From Pseudomonas sp. R5-89-07 (lineage in GTDB: Bacteria > Pseudomonadota > Gammaproteobacteria > Pseudomonadales > Pseudomonadaceae), in contig NZ_CP027727.1 in the NCBI RefSeq assembly GCF_003851685.1, positions 372,001 to 436,000 on the forward strand: a stretch of DNA of 64,000 nucleotides. Reading direction: 5' to 3'. A program made the translations under genes and the position numbers. Within the stretch, counting starts at the first letter, position 1, and each line of letters starts with the position of its first letter. The notes under the pieces were generated by a model. The model searched no databases, was not told the DNA's origin, and saw only the letters and a program-made list of their open reading frames with translations. Of this stretch, positions 24,382 through 33,961 are shown one piece after another.

Positions 24382-26043
24382 ATGAGCACTAGCACTGCGG
24401 CCGATATCAGCGCCGCACAGCCTGCGTTCCTGTCCAAGGAACGCATTATCGCCAAGCCCGGCTTCAACCGCTGGCTGGTTCCACCGGCCGCCCTGGCCAT
24501 CCATCTGTGCATCGGCATGGCCTACGGTTTCTCGGTGTTCTGGTTGCCGCTGTCCAAGGCGCTGGGTATCACCGCACCGGTCGCTTGTGCGCCGGACATG
24601 AGCTTTATCGCCCAGGTCTTTTCGTCCCAGTGCGACTGGCCAATCTCCATGCTGGGCTGGATCTACACCCTGTTCTTCATCTTCCTGGGCTGCTCGGCAG
24701 CGATCTGGGGCGGCTGGCTGGAACACGCCGGGCCGCGCAAGGCCGGGGTTGTATCGGCACTGTGCTGGTGCGGTGGCCTGCTGATCTCGGCGTTGGGTAT
24801 CTATACCCACCAGATCTGGCTGATGTGGATCGGCTCCGGCGTTATTGGCGGTATCGGCCTGGGCCTGGGTTATATCTCGCCGGTATCGACGCTGATCAAG
24901 TGGTTCCCGGACAAGCGCGGCATGGCTACCGGCATGGCAATCATGGGTTTCGGTGGCGGCGCGATGGTCGGTGCACCGCTGGCCGCGGCGCTGATGGGCC
25001 ACTTCGCTTCGCCAACCAGCGTGGGCGTATGGCAGAGCTTCCTGGTCATGGCCGCGATTTACTTCGTGTTCATGATCGGTGGCGCACTCTCGTATCGCGT
25101 GCCACCGACCGGCTGGAAGCCTGAGGGCTGGACCGCGCCGGCGAAAAAAGCCAGCAACGCGATGATCACCCACCGCCATGTGCACGTGAACGTAGCGTGG
25201 AAAACCCCGCAATTCCGTCTGGTCTGGCTGGTGCTGTGCCTGAACGTGTCGGCCGGTATCGGCATCCTCGGCATGGCGTCGCCACTGTTGCAGGAAGTGT
25301 TCGGTGGCAAGCTGCTGGGTGTGGACGTGCCGTTCGGCCAGCTGGATGCTGGGCAACTGGCGTCTATCGCTGCCATCGCCGCAGGCTTTACCGGGCTGTT
25401 GAGCCTGTTCAACATCGGTGGTCGGTTCTTCTGGGCGTCGTTCTCCGACTACCTGGGGCGTAAAAATACCTACTTCGTGTTCTTCGCCCTGGGCTTCGCC
25501 CTGTACGCGCTGATCCCGAACCTGGGGCACCTGGGCAACGTGGCACTGTTCGTGGCGGCGTTCTGCATCATCCTGTCGATGTACGGCGGTGGTTTTGCGA
25601 CGGTCCCGGCTTACCTGGCCGACCTGTTCGGTACGCAAATGGTCGGCGCGATCCATGGTCGCCTGCTGACCGCATGGGCGGCGGCCGGCGTGCTGGGCCC
25701 TGTGCTGGTGAACTACCTGCGTGAATATCAGCTGAGCATCGGCGTCGAGCGCGCCGCGGCCTACGACATCACCTTGTATATCCTCGCAGGTCTTCTGGTA
25801 CTGGGCTTCATCTGCAACCTGCTGGTGCGTCCGGTGGCCGACAAGTACTTCATGACCGACGCGGAACTTGCCGCCGAACAGGCGCTGGGCCATGACAAAG
25901 GTGCCGATGCTTCCACCGTACTTGAGTGGAAAGCCTCCGCCGGCAGCAAGCCATTGGCGGTCGCGGCATGGCTGGTGGTGGGTATTCCGCTGGCGTGGGG
26001 TGTGTGGGTGACCCTGCAGAAGACGGCTGTACTGTTCCACTGA
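24382..26043 (+). CDS. OFA-family MFS transporter (oxalate/formate antiporter-like)
   Basis: 553 residues with 12 or more transmembrane helices, preceded by an unusual ~30-residue cytoplasmic N-tail. The OFA style is visible in AYGFSVFWLPLSKALG (helix 1), the long helix 1-2 loop with two Cys, GLGLGYISPVSTLIKWFPDK (helix 4-5) and RGMATGMAIMGFGGGAMVG. The later helices include GGRFFWASFSDYLGRKNTYF. OFA proteins exchange or import small organic acids (oxalate/formate, pyruvate or lactate). The C-terminal extension, with an extra helix near 525-545, is typical of long YhjX-like members. Substrate unknown. Confidence 0.85.
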   Translation: MSTSTAADISAAQPAFLSKERIIAKPGFNRWLVPPAALAIHLCIGMAYGFSVFWLPLSKALGITAPVACAPDMSFIAQVFSSQCDWPISMLGWIYTLFFIFLGCSAAIWGGWLEHAGPRKAGVVSALCWCGGLLISALGIYTHQIWLMWIGSGVIGGIGLGLGYISPVSTLIKWFPDKRGMATGMAIMGFGGGAMVGAPLAAALMGHFASPTSVGVWQSFLVMAAIYFVFMIGGALSYRVPPTGWKPEGWTAPAKKASNAMITHRHVHVNVAWKTPQFRLVWLVLCLNVSAGIGILGMASPLLQEVFGGKLLGVDVPFGQLDAGQLASIAAIAAGFTGLLSLFNIGGRFFWASFSDYLGRKNTYFVFFALGFALYALIPNLGHLGNVALFVAAFCIILSMYGGGFATVPAYLADLFGTQMVGAIHGRLLTAWAAAGVLGPVLVNYLREYQLSIGVERAAAYDITLYILAGLLVLGFICNLLVRPVADKYFMTDAELAAEQALGHDKGADASTVLEWKASAGSKPLAVAAWLVVGIPLAWGVWVTLQKTAVLFH

Positions 26044-26050
26044 TATCAAC

Positions 26051-26140
26051 TGTGGGAGGGGGCTTGCCCCCGATGGCGGCGCATCAGTCAATGCATTATT
26101 GAATGACCCACCGCTATCGGGGGCAAGCCCCCTCCCACAT
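26051..26140. repeat. REP pair (REPIN-like)
   Basis: Inverted REPs TGTGGGAGGGGGCTTGCCCC and its complement separated by ~40 bases, 8 bases after the OFA transporter stop. Confidence 0.9.
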
Positions 26141-26237
26141 TGATTGTTCAGGGTTCTGGTGGGCTGGGTCCCACATGTATACACATGTCTATCCCCGACA
26201 TTCCCGCTTCAACTCGTCAGTCTTATCCCCTCCGATG

Positions 26238-26266
26238 TTTCTGTTTAGCGCCCGCGCCCCTATAAT
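26238..26266 (+). promoter_or_regulatory. Candidate sigma-70 promoter of the his cluster
   Basis: A perfect -10 TATAAT at 26261-26266 with a weak -35 (TTTCTG) 17 bases upstream, 40 bases before the hisB start. Confidence 0.5.
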
Positions 26267-26305
26267 GGCTGCCTTTTTCGCCCCAATGATTTTGCGGAGC
26301 TGGTG

Positions 26306-26899
26306 ATGGTCGAACGTATGGCGTCCGTCGAGCGCGACACTCTGGAAACCCAGATCAAAGCCTCGATCAACCTGGATGGCACCGGAAAGGCCCGATTTGA
26401 TATCGGTGTGCCTTTTCTTGAGCACATGCTGGACCAGATCGCCCGTCATGGGCTGATCGACCTGGATATCGTCAGCAAGGGCGACCTGCATATCGACGAC
26501 CACCACACGGTGGAAGACGTAGGTATCACCCTGGGCCAGGCATTTGCCAAGGCCATCGGCGACAAAAAAGGCATCCGTCGCTACGGCCACGCCTATGTGC
26601 CGCTGGACGAAGCGCTGTCGCGCGTGGTCATCGACTTCTCCGGCCGCCCAGGCCTGCAGATGCACGTGCCCTACACCCGCGCCACGGTGGGCGGCTTCGA
26701 TGTCGACCTGTTCCAGGAATTCTTCCAGGGCTTCGTCAACCACGCACTCGTCAGCCTGCACATCGACAACCTGCGCGGCACCAACACTCACCACCAGATC
26801 GAAACCGTATTCAAGGCCTTCGGCCGCGCGCTGCGCATGGCCGTCGAGCTGGATGACCGCATGGCCGGGCAGATGCCGTCGACCAAGGGCGTTTTGTAA
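26306..26899 (+). CDS. hisB: Imidazoleglycerol-phosphate dehydratase
   Basis: 197 residues, the monofunctional form. Dual Mn-binding His motifs are present: [13 protein letters not shown], then [10 protein letters not shown], and in the second half [20 protein letters not shown]. It dehydrates imidazole-glycerol phosphate to imidazole-acetol phosphate in histidine synthesis. ATG at 26306 is preferred to the GTG one codon upstream; GGAGCTGG precedes it. Its stop and the hisH start share a base (TAATG). Confidence 0.98.
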   Translation: MVERMASVERDTLETQIKASINLDGTGKARFDIGVPFLEHMLDQIARHGLIDLDIVSKGDLHIDDHHTVEDVGITLGQAFAKAIGDKKGIRRYGHAYVPLDEALSRVVIDFSGRPGLQMHVPYTRATVGGFDVDLFQEFFQGFVNHALVSLHIDNLRGTNTHHQIETVFKAFGRALRMAVELDDRMAGQMPSTKGVL

Positions 26900-27537
26900 T
26901 GCAGACGGTCGCGGTTATCGATTACGGCATGGGTAACCTGCACTCGGTGGCCAAGGCCCTCGAACACGTCGGTGCCGGCAAGGTGCTGATTACCAGCGAT
27001 GCCAATGTGATTCGCGAAGCCGACCGGGTGGTGTTTCCCGGCGTGGGTGCGATTCGCGACTGCATGGCCGAGATCCGCCGCCTGGGCTTTGACAGCCTGG
27101 TGCGCGAAGTCAGCCAGGACCGCCCGTTCCTCGGCATCTGCGTGGGCATGCAAGCCTTGCTCGACAGCAGTGAAGAGAACGACGGCGTTGACTGCATCGG
27201 CCTGTTCCCAGGCCAAGTGAAGTTCTTCGGCAAGGACCTGCACGAAGACGGCGCGCACCTGAAGGTCCCGCACATGGGCTGGAACGAAGTGCGCCAGAGT
27301 GTCGACCACCCGCTGTGGCACGAAGTGCCGGACATGGCGCGTTTCTACTTTGTGCACAGCTACTACATTGCCGCCGGTAAACCCGAGCAAGTGGTGGGTG
27401 GCGGGCACTACGGCGTCGACTTCGCTGCTGCGCTGGCCGACGGCTCGCGGTTTGCCGTGCAGTTCCACCCTGAGAAGAGCCATACCCATGGCCTGCAATT
27501 GCTGCAGAACTTCGCCGCGTGGGATGGTCGCTGGTAA
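26899..27537 (+). CDS. hisH: Imidazole glycerol phosphate synthase, glutaminase subunit
   Basis: 212 residues. Class I amidotransferase triad: the nucleophile in [11 protein letters not shown] and His/Glu in [12 protein letters not shown]. It supplies ammonia from glutamine to HisF, encoded three genes downstream. N-terminal [20 protein letters not shown] is the HisH signature. It overlaps hisB by one base and abuts the DUF2164 gene without a gap, so all are translated from one message. Confidence 0.98.
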   Translation: MQTVAVIDYGMGNLHSVAKALEHVGAGKVLITSDANVIREADRVVFPGVGAIRDCMAEIRRLGFDSLVREVSQDRPFLGICVGMQALLDSSEENDGVDCIGLFPGQVKFFGKDLHEDGAHLKVPHMGWNEVRQSVDHPLWHEVPDMARFYFVHSYYIAAGKPEQVVGGGHYGVDFAAALADGSRFAVQFHPEKSHTHGLQLLQNFAAWDGRW

Positions 27538-27795
27538 ATGGCCAAGAAGCCCAAAGCGCCCATCTTGAATCTCACGCCCGAGCAGGAACGTGAGGCTACC
27601 GACAAGATCAAGCGCTTCATGGAAGACCGCTTCGAGCTCAAGCTGGGCTCGTTCGAGGTCGCCGAGATTCTCGAGCTGTTCACCACCGAAGTGGCGCCGC
27701 ACTATTACAACAGGGCGATTTTCGATACGCAGACGCTCCTTAAAGAAAGGTTCGAAAGCATCGAAAGCGACTTGTGGTCGCTTGAGAAACCCTGA
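27538..27795 (+). CDS. DUF2164 family protein, 85 aa
   Basis: A small soluble, charged protein starting at the base after the hisH stop. The core ATDKIKRFMEDRFELKLGSF ... LELFTTEVAPHYYNRAIFD matches DUF2164, a family of unknown function with a conserved 'YYN.ai.D' end. It is embedded between hisH and hisA. No known role in histidine synthesis; co-translation suggests it is expressed with the pathway. Confidence 0.85.
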   Translation: MAKKPKAPILNLTPEQEREATDKIKRFMEDRFELKLGSFEVAEILELFTTEVAPHYYNRAIFDTQTLLKERFESIESDLWSLEKP

Positions 27796-27834
27796 TTTCC
27801 CAAGCATTGCTGAATATCGAATAAGGTTTGCCAG

Positions 27835-28572
27835 ATGCTGATTATCCCCGCTATCGATCTCAAGGACGGCGCCTGCGTACGTCTGCGCCAAGGCCGCATG
27901 GAAGATTCCACCGTGTTCTCCGATGACCCGGTGAGCATGGCTGCCAAATGGGTGGAAGGGGGCTGCCGTCGTCTGCATCTGGTGGACCTGAACGGCGCCT
28001 TCGAAGGCCAGCCGGTCAACGGCGAGGTGGTCACCGCCATCGCCAAGCGCTACCCGAACCTGCCGATCCAGATCGGCGGCGGCATCCGTTCCCTGGAAAC
28101 CATCGAGCACTACGTCAAGGCCGGCGTGAGCTACGTGATCATCGGCACCAAGGCCGTGAAAGACCCAGCCTTTGTCGCCGAAGCTTGCCGCGCCTTCCCA
28201 GGTAAAGTGATCGTGGGCCTGGACGCCAAAGACGGCTTCGTCGCCACCGACGGCTGGGCTGAAATCAGCACCATCCAAGTGATCGACCTGGCCAAGCAGT
28301 TCGAAGCCGACGGCGTGTCTGCCATCGTTTATACCGACATCGCCAAAGACGGCATGATGCAGGGCTGCAACGTGCCGTTCACCGCGGCGCTGGCTGCGGC
28401 AACGAAGATCCCGGTGATCGCTTCCGGTGGCATCCACAACCTGGGCGACATCAAGTCGCTGCTGGACGCCAAGGCGCCTGGGATCATCGGTGCCATCACC
28501 GGTCGCGCGATCTACGAAGGTACCCTGGACGTCGCCGAAGCCCAGGCTTACTGCGATGCCTACAACGGCTGA
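27835..28572 (+). CDS. hisA: Phosphoribosylformimino-5-aminoimidazole carboxamide ribotide isomerase
   Basis: 245 residues, a (beta/alpha)8 barrel. Catalytic Asp in [18 protein letters not shown], the phosphate-binding phrase [14 protein letters not shown], the second acid in [14 protein letters not shown], and the C-terminal phosphate site [14 protein letters not shown]. It carries out the Amadori isomerisation of ProFAR before the HisH-HisF step. It lies 9 bases upstream of hisF. Confidence 0.98.
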   Translation: MLIIPAIDLKDGACVRLRQGRMEDSTVFSDDPVSMAAKWVEGGCRRLHLVDLNGAFEGQPVNGEVVTAIAKRYPNLPIQIGGGIRSLETIEHYVKAGVSYVIIGTKAVKDPAFVAEACRAFPGKVIVGLDAKDGFVATDGWAEISTIQVIDLAKQFEADGVSAIVYTDIAKDGMMQGCNVPFTAALAAATKIPVIASGGIHNLGDIKSLLDAKAPGIIGAITGRAIYEGTLDVAEAQAYCDAYNG

Positions 28573-28581
28573 GGACTGACC

Positions 28582-29352
28582 ATGGCGCTGGCCAAACGCA
28601 TCATCCCTTGCCTGGACGTCGACAACGGTCGAGTGGTCAAGGGCGTCAAGTTCGAGAACATCCGTGACGCCGGCGACCCGGTGGAAATCGCCCGTCGCTA
28701 CGATGAGCAGGGTGCCGATGAGATTACCTTTCTCGACATCACCGCCAGCGTCGACGGTCGCGACACCACACTGCACACCGTGGAGCGCATGGCCAGCCAG
28801 GTATTCATTCCGCTGACCGTGGGCGGCGGCGTGCGCACCGTGCAAGACATCCGCAATCTGCTCAATGCTGGCGCGGACAAGGTCTCGATCAACACCGCCG
28901 CGGTGTTCAACCCGGAATTCGTCGGCGAGGCCGCGCAGCACTTCGGCTCGCAATGCATCGTCGTCGCCATCGACGCCAAGAAAGTCTCCGGCCCTGGCGA
29001 GACTCCGCGCTGGGAGATCTTCACCCACGGCGGGCGCAAGCCCACCGGCCTGGATGCGGTGGAGTGGGCGATGAAGATGGAAGGCCTGGGCGCCGGTGAA
29101 ATCCTGCTGACCAGCATGGACCAGGACGGCATGAAAAATGGTTTCGACCTGGGCGTGACGCGGGCCATCAGCGACGCGCTGGGCATCCCGGTGATCGCCT
29201 CCGGCGGTGTCGGCAACCTGCAGCACTTGGCCGATGGCGTCATCGAAGGCCATGCCAGCGCTGTGCTGGCGGCGAGTATTTTCCACTTCGGCGAATACAC
29301 CGTCCCCGAGGCCAAAGCCTACATGGCCGCGCGCGGTATCGTCGTTCGCTAA
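28582..29352 (+). CDS. hisF: Imidazole glycerol phosphate synthase, cyclase subunit
   Basis: 256 residues, a barrel homologous to HisA. Catalytic Asp in [15 protein letters not shown] and second Asp in [15 protein letters not shown]; phosphate motifs [11 protein letters not shown] and [12 protein letters not shown]. It forms imidazole-glycerol phosphate and AICAR using ammonia from HisH. Last biosynthetic gene of this his cluster. Confidence 0.98.
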   Translation: MALAKRIIPCLDVDNGRVVKGVKFENIRDAGDPVEIARRYDEQGADEITFLDITASVDGRDTTLHTVERMASQVFIPLTVGGGVRTVQDIRNLLNAGADKVSINTAAVFNPEFVGEAAQHFGSQCIVVAIDAKKVSGPGETPRWEIFTHGGRKPTGLDAVEWAMKMEGLGAGEILLTSMDQDGMKNGFDLGVTRAISDALGIPVIASGGVGNLQHLADGVIEGHASAVLAASIFHFGEYTVPEAKAYMAARGIVVR

Positions 29353-29418
29353 ACGTTGCTGGACACCATGGCAGGCTCGCGGCACTCTCTGCGCTTGCCA
29401 TGGATTCCGGTAGCCTTC

Positions 29419-30174
29419 ATGTTCAAACACCTGCTGCTCGCCCTCGCCAGTTCCTCCATGCTCATGGTGGCTACGGCACACGCTGAAGAACCGTCTGACA
29501 CCGCCCTGGTGTTGCTGACGGAAAACTTCCCGCCCTACAACATGGCGAAAAACGGCAAGAACTTCGCCAAGGACGAGAACATCGAAGGCATCGCCGTGGA
29601 CATCGTGCGTGAAACCTTCAAGCGCGCCGGCATTTCCTACAACCTCACGTTGCGTTTTCCCTGGGAGCGAATCTACAAACTCGCCCTGGAAAAGCCGGGC
29701 TATGGCGTATTCGTCATGGCGCGCTTGCCGGACCGTGAAGCGCTGTTCAAATGGGTAGGCCCGATCGGCCCGGACGACTGGGTGCTGCTGGCCAAGGCCG
29801 ACAGCAAGATCCAGCTCGACAGCCTTGAACGCGCCCGGCGCTACAAGATCGGCGCCTACAAGGGCGATGCGATTGCCCAGACGCTGGAGAAGCAGGGGCT
29901 CAACCCGGTGGTTGCCCTGCGCGACCAGGACAACGCGAGCAAGCTCATGGACGGCCAGATCGACCTGTGGGCCACCGGTGACCCCGCTGGGCGATACCTG
30001 GCGCGGCAGGTGGGGGTGAACGGGCTCAAGACCGTACTGCGCTTCAACAGTGCGCAGCTTTACCTGGCGTTGAACAAGGATGTGCCGGATGAAGTGGTCG
30101 CCAGGCTTCAGGCGGCGCTGGATGAGTTGCGCAGGGACGGCCGCGTAGACGAGATCATGGCGCAATACCTGTAG
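29419..30174 (+). CDS. Periplasmic solute-binding protein, SBP_bac_3 type
   Basis: 251 residues from ATG 29419: signal peptide MFKHLLLALASSSMLMVATA (cleavage near AHA-EE), then a type-3 solute-binding fold. It opens with LVLLTENFPPYNM and then DENIEGIAVDIVRETFKRAG, the usual ligand-site phrases of amino-acid-binding proteins. No permease or ATPase is adjacent, so it may be an orphan receptor or work with a distant ABC system. The longer frame upstream is rejected because it would bury the signal peptide. The TAG stop lies inside the first bases of the following REP pair. Confidence 0.85.
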   Translation: MFKHLLLALASSSMLMVATAHAEEPSDTALVLLTENFPPYNMAKNGKNFAKDENIEGIAVDIVRETFKRAGISYNLTLRFPWERIYKLALEKPGYGVFVMARLPDREALFKWVGPIGPDDWVLLAKADSKIQLDSLERARRYKIGAYKGDAIAQTLEKQGLNPVVALRDQDNASKLMDGQIDLWATGDPAGRYLARQVGVNGLKTVLRFNSAQLYLALNKDVPDEVVARLQAALDELRRDGRVDEIMAQYL

Positions 30175-30269
30175 GAGCGAGCTTGCTCGCGAAAGACGTC
30201 ACCGATGACGCGAGCCTCCTGGGTGTACGCGGCGGTCTCGGGTTTTTCGCGAGCAAGCTCGCTCCTACA
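30171..30269. repeat. Inverted REP pair of a second type
   Basis: Arms GTAGGAGCGAGCTTGCTCGC and the reverse complement, separated by ~50 bases. The core GAGCGAGCTTGCTCGCGAAA differs from the GGGGGCTTGCCCCC class. The left arm overlaps the stop codon of the solute-binding protein gene. Confidence 0.9.
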
Positions 30270-30284
30270 GGGTAGGAGGGGCCG

Positions 30285-31058
30285 TCAGCGATAGATGCCG
30301 TTTTTGCCGTGGGCACTCATGGCCCGGTTGCTGCGCACACTGATCATTAATTTGATATCAATCCAGTCGACGCCCTGCGCCTTTAGCTTGGGCAGCTCGC
30401 GCTCGAGCACTGCCAGGGTCTGTGGATAAGGATGCCCGATCATCACCGCTGACCCCTGCGTGTGCGCCAGCTTGATCGCGGTTTGCAGTTGGGTAGTAAT
30501 CGCCGCCTCGGTGCGTTCGTCATCGAGGAATACATCTCGCGAGACATGGGCCAGGCCAATTTTCTGCGCCTCGGCTGCAGCGACCGTTTGCGCGCTGGTA
30601 CGGCTGTCCACAAAGAACTTGTGGCGCCGCTGCAGTTCGCCCATCAACCACGCCATCGCTGCCGGCTGTGCAGTCATGCGGCTGCCCATGTGGTTGTTGA
30701 TGCCAGCCGTGTAGGGCACGGCCTCGAACGCAGCATCCAGGCGCTTGCCCAGCTCTTCGATGGAAAGCTCGGGGTGCCAGGCAAACGGACCGGTGGCCGG
30801 GTCCATAGGCATGTGCAGGATGACGATCTTGCCGGCCTTGTGGGCTTCACGGGCAAATTCGGCGGCGTGGGGGGTGTCGGGCATGATCGCGGTGGTGACC
30901 GGCCCGGGCAGGGCCAGTACGCGACGGTCCCGGGGCAGGTTTTGCCCCAGGTCGTCGATGATCAGCGTCAGGTAGGCTTTGTGCGGCGCGCCGGCCGGGG
31001 TCGCTTGCGCGAATCCGGCCAGGCTGCACAGCACCGCGATAATCAGTGCAACACGCAT
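30285..31058 (-). CDS. Divergent polysaccharide deacetylase family protein (YibQ-like)
   Basis: 257 residues: signal peptide MRVALIIAVLCSLAGFAQAT, then the divergent-deacetylase opening LTLIIDDLGQNLPRDRRVLA. NNHMGSRMT stands at the usual metal-site position and GSAVMIGHPYPQTLAVLE near the end. The family (DUF610) shares the NodB barrel but has an altered metal site, so deacetylase activity is not assured. In E. coli yibQ follows envC; here ctpA lies between them. Likely periplasmic with an envelope role. Confidence 0.88.
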   Translation of the reverse strand: MRVALIIAVLCSLAGFAQATPAGAPHKAYLTLIIDDLGQNLPRDRRVLALPGPVTTAIMPDTPHAAEFAREAHKAGKIVILHMPMDPATGPFAWHPELSIEELGKRLDAAFEAVPYTAGINNHMGSRMTAQPAAMAWLMGELQRRHKFFVDSRTSAQTVAAAEAQKIGLAHVSRDVFLDDERTEAAITTQLQTAIKLAHTQGSAVMIGHPYPQTLAVLERELPKLKAQGVDWIDIKLMISVRSNRAMSAHGKNGIYR

Positions 31059-31059
31059 A

Positions 31060-32376
31060 TCAACGGCTGCGCGTGATGCTCAGGCCCTTGAGCAGGCTGA
31101 GTGCCTGGGCCAGCTGATAGTCGTCGTCCTGCGGCATCGGTTTGGCTTTGGCGCCGCTGCCGGTCGGCTGGTCGGCACCGCCGTTACCATTGCCCAGGTG
31201 GCCTTGCAGATCGGCTTCCTTGTAGTACTCGCTGTCGATCTCGTTGGTGATCTTGGCCTTGCGCACTTCGATGTCCGGCACGATGCCCTGGGCCTGGATC
31301 GAGCGACCATTGGGCGTGTAATACAGCGCGGTGGTGATCTTCAGCGCGCGCTCGTTATTGAGCGGTAGCACGGTTTGCACCGAACCCTTGCCGAAGCTGG
31401 TGGTGCCCATCAGCACGCCGCGTTTCTGATCCTGCAGGGCGCCAGCGACGATCTCCGACGCCGAGGCGCTGCCGCCGTTGATCAGCACGGCCAGCGGTAC
31501 GTTTTCGCTGAGGTCGTTGCCGGTGGCCGAGAAGCGCAGCTCGGAATTGGCAATACGGCCCTTGGTGTAAACGATCAGGCCCTTGGTGATGAAGTGGTCG
31601 ACCACTTCCACCGCCGACTGCAACACGCCGCCTGGGTTGTTACGCAGGTCGAGCACGATGCCGTTGAGCTTCTTGCCGTTGTCTTTGCGCAGCTTGGCCA
31701 GGGCCTTGGCCACTTCGTCGCCGGTCTTGACCTGGAACTGGGTGATGCGGATGTAGCCGTAGCCCGACTCCAGCAACTGGCTCTTCACGCTCTTGACCGT
31801 GATAGTCGCGCGGGCCAGGGTCACGTCGAACGGGTTGCCGCCGTCGCGTACAAGGGTCAGGGTGATTTTCTGGCCGAGCTTGCCGCGCATCTTGTCGACG
31901 GCTTCGGTCATGGACTGGCCGCGGGTCGGCTGGCCATTGATCTTGACGATCAGGTCTCCGGCCTGGATGCCGGCCTTGGATGCGGGGGTGTCGTCGATAG
32001 GCGAGACCACTTTGATCTGGCCGTCTTCGGAGCCCACTTCGATGCCCAGGCCACCGAACTCACCGCTGGTGCTTTCCTGCAGTTCGGCAAAGTCTTCCGG
32101 GCCCAGGTACGCCGAATGCGGGTCGAGGTTGCTGAGCATGCCCTTGATGGCATTTTCCAGCAGGGTCTTGTCGTCCACGGGTTCGACATAGGCTGCCTTG
32201 ATCCGGTCCATGACCTCGGCAAAGGTGCGCAGCTCGTCCAGCGGCAACGGTGCCTTGGTGGTCGCGGCAGAGGCGGCGGGTGCAGCCGCAGCGGCCTGGT
32301 CGGCAAAAGCCAGAGGCGCGCCGATCACCAGGGCGATCGTCAGGGCCAGCGAAGTGAGGCGGGACAAATGCAGCAT
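31060..32376 (-). CDS. ctpA: Carboxyl-terminal processing protease, S41 family
   Basis: 438 residues. Signal peptide MLHLSRLTSLALTIALVIGA, then a PDZ domain (about 95-180, with GLGIEVGSEDGQIKVVSPID) and the S41 core. The nucleophile Ser lies in GGSASASEIVAGALQD and the catalytic Lys in TTSFGKGSVQTVLPL. It degrades periplasmic proteins from the C-terminus. In Pseudomonas, CtpA with a lipoprotein partner is known to turn over peptidoglycan hydrolases, which fits its place directly downstream of envC. Confidence 0.95.
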   Translation of the reverse strand: MLHLSRLTSLALTIALVIGAPLAFADQAAAAAPAASAATTKAPLPLDELRTFAEVMDRIKAAYVEPVDDKTLLENAIKGMLSNLDPHSAYLGPEDFAELQESTSGEFGGLGIEVGSEDGQIKVVSPIDDTPASKAGIQAGDLIVKINGQPTRGQSMTEAVDKMRGKLGQKITLTLVRDGGNPFDVTLARATITVKSVKSQLLESGYGYIRITQFQVKTGDEVAKALAKLRKDNGKKLNGIVLDLRNNPGGVLQSAVEVVDHFITKGLIVYTKGRIANSELRFSATGNDLSENVPLAVLINGGSASASEIVAGALQDQKRGVLMGTTSFGKGSVQTVLPLNNERALKITTALYYTPNGRSIQAQGIVPDIEVRKAKITNEIDSEYYKEADLQGHLGNGNGGADQPTGSGAKAKPMPQDDDYQLAQALSLLKGLSITRSR

Positions 32377-32406
32377 GTCGAACGAACTCCTAATGTAGAT
32401 GCGACC

Positions 32407-33702
32407 CTATCCTTGGGATCGGCACCATTGTGCGGGATCGCTCGGGCGACCCTGCTGACGAATAGCGAAGTACAGCGCCGGCGTGTCCTGGCCACCACTG
32501 TTACCGACAGTGGAAATGGATTCACCGGCTTTTACCACATCACCTGCCGACTTGAGTAACGTTTGATTGTGGCCATAAAGGCTCAAATAGCCATTACCGT
32601 GGTCAAGAATTACCAGCAAACCGGCGCCGCGCAGCCAATCGGCAAACACCACGCGCCCGCCATGGACGGCGTGGACCTGGCTGCCGGCAGAGGCGCTGAT
32701 CATCACTCCGTCCCACTTGGCGCGGGTGTCATCGCCACGGGTTTCCCCAAAGCGTGCCAGCAGTCGACCATCAACCGGCCATGGAAGTTTTCCCCGGGCC
32801 GAAGCAAAAGGCCCGCCGAACGACTCGCCGCTGCTGGAAACCAGCGGGCCTGGCGCTGCATGCGCCGGTTTGCGGGGCGCAGGCGCATCGCTGGTGGCAG
32901 CCAGTTCGGCGTCACGCTGGCGCTTTTTTTCCGCTTCCTGCTGGGCGATCAGCGCTTTTTGCCGCGCTTCTTCGGCCTCGCGTGCCTGGCGCGCCAGGGT
33001 TTCTTCGATCGTCTTGAGCACTTTGGCCAGGTCGGCCTGGTCCTGCTCGCGGGCTTGCAGCTTGGCGTCGCGGGCTTTCACGTCGTCGTTGAGCTTGGCC
33101 AGGGCCTGCTGGCGCTCCTTGCGGACTTTATCGAGTTCGTTGCGCTGGGTGTCGAGTGCGGTTTTCTGGTCGAGCAGCTGTGCCTGCTGATCATTGATCT
33201 CCTGCTCGACATTGGCCAACTGGCGCAGGGTTTCGTTGAAACCCTTCAATTGCGCCAGGCGCGCCTGGCTCAGGTAATCGTAATAGGTGAGGGTGCGGGC
33301 AAATTTTTCCGGGTTCTGCTGGTTGAGCAGCAGCTTGAGGTATTCCTGGCGGCCGCTCTGGTAGGCGGCGCGGGCCTGGATCGCGATCAGGCGTTGCTGT
33401 TCAACGCGTGCGCTCTGGAGTTTTTTTTTCTCAGCGTCGAGTCGCTCCAGTTCCGACTCGCTCTTCTTTAGTTCTTTTTGCAGCTCCTGGACCTGCTTCT
33501 CCAGCTTGCCCATTTCGGTTTCCGTGCCGCGCAGGTCTTTCTGCACGCCGGATTTTTCTTCCTGGAGCTTGCCGAGCAGTTTCTTCAGCTCGGTAATGTC
33601 CTGACGCGTAGCGTCCAGCTGCTGTTGGGTTTGTGCGCGCTCATCGGCAAACGCCGGTTGGAGCAGGCAGACAAGAGCGAGGGTAATCAAGGCGCGAAGC
33701 AT
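32407..33702 (-). CDS. envC: Murein hydrolase activator EnvC
   Basis: 431 residues from ATG 33702: signal peptide MLRALITLALVCLLQPAFA, then long coiled coils (about 25-270, Gln/Glu/Lys heptads) and an Ala/Pro linker. The C-terminal LytM/M23 domain starts LPWPVDGRLLARFGETRG. The M23 metal ligands are degenerate (KWDGVMI where HxxxD is expected, LYFAIRQQG where HxH is expected), the hallmark of EnvC, which activates amidases rather than cutting peptidoglycan itself. The longer upstream frame is rejected because it hides the signal peptide. Confidence 0.93.
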   Translation of the reverse strand: MLRALITLALVCLLQPAFADERAQTQQQLDATRQDITELKKLLGKLQEEKSGVQKDLRGTETEMGKLEKQVQELQKELKKSESELERLDAEKKKLQSARVEQQRLIAIQARAAYQSGRQEYLKLLLNQQNPEKFARTLTYYDYLSQARLAQLKGFNETLRQLANVEQEINDQQAQLLDQKTALDTQRNELDKVRKERQQALAKLNDDVKARDAKLQAREQDQADLAKVLKTIEETLARQAREAEEARQKALIAQQEAEKKRQRDAELAATSDAPAPRKPAHAAPGPLVSSSGESFGGPFASARGKLPWPVDGRLLARFGETRGDDTRAKWDGVMISASAGSQVHAVHGGRVVFADWLRGAGLLVILDHGNGYLSLYGHNQTLLKSAGDVVKAGESISTVGNSGGQDTPALYFAIRQQGRPSDPAQWCRSQG

Positions 33703-33848
33703 AGAGGCGGGCGACACCAGGGGAAAGGGACGGCCTAGTATGCCCGCCAAGCGCTGCAAAAAAAACGCCCAATTGGGGCTGGCGGGCAAGATAGGTGCCG
33801 AGTGGCGGTGGTATGGCAAAAAGACATCTACCAAACAGCGCAAGGCTA

Positions 33849-33940
33849 ATGTGGGAGGGGGCTTGCCCCCGATAGCGGTGGACCAGTCACATAAGTGTTG
33901 ACTGACACTCCGTCATCGGGGGCAAGCCCCCTCCCACATT
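33849..33940. repeat. REP pair (REPIN-like)
   Basis: Inverted ATGTGGGAGGGGGCTTGCCC arms with a ~45-base spacer between the gpmI 3' end and the envC 5' end. It separates the two units on the same strand. Confidence 0.9.
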
Positions 33941-33961
33941 GGATCTACAGTGTTGTTTAGA

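Noticed and set aside
26788..30165. 1125-residue open frame on the minus strand opposite the his cluster
   Set aside because: It is antisense to hisB-hisF and the solute-binding gene, all of which are firmly identified. Long opposite-strand frames are common in high-GC DNA; its composition (His/Val/Gly rich) is that of a shadow.
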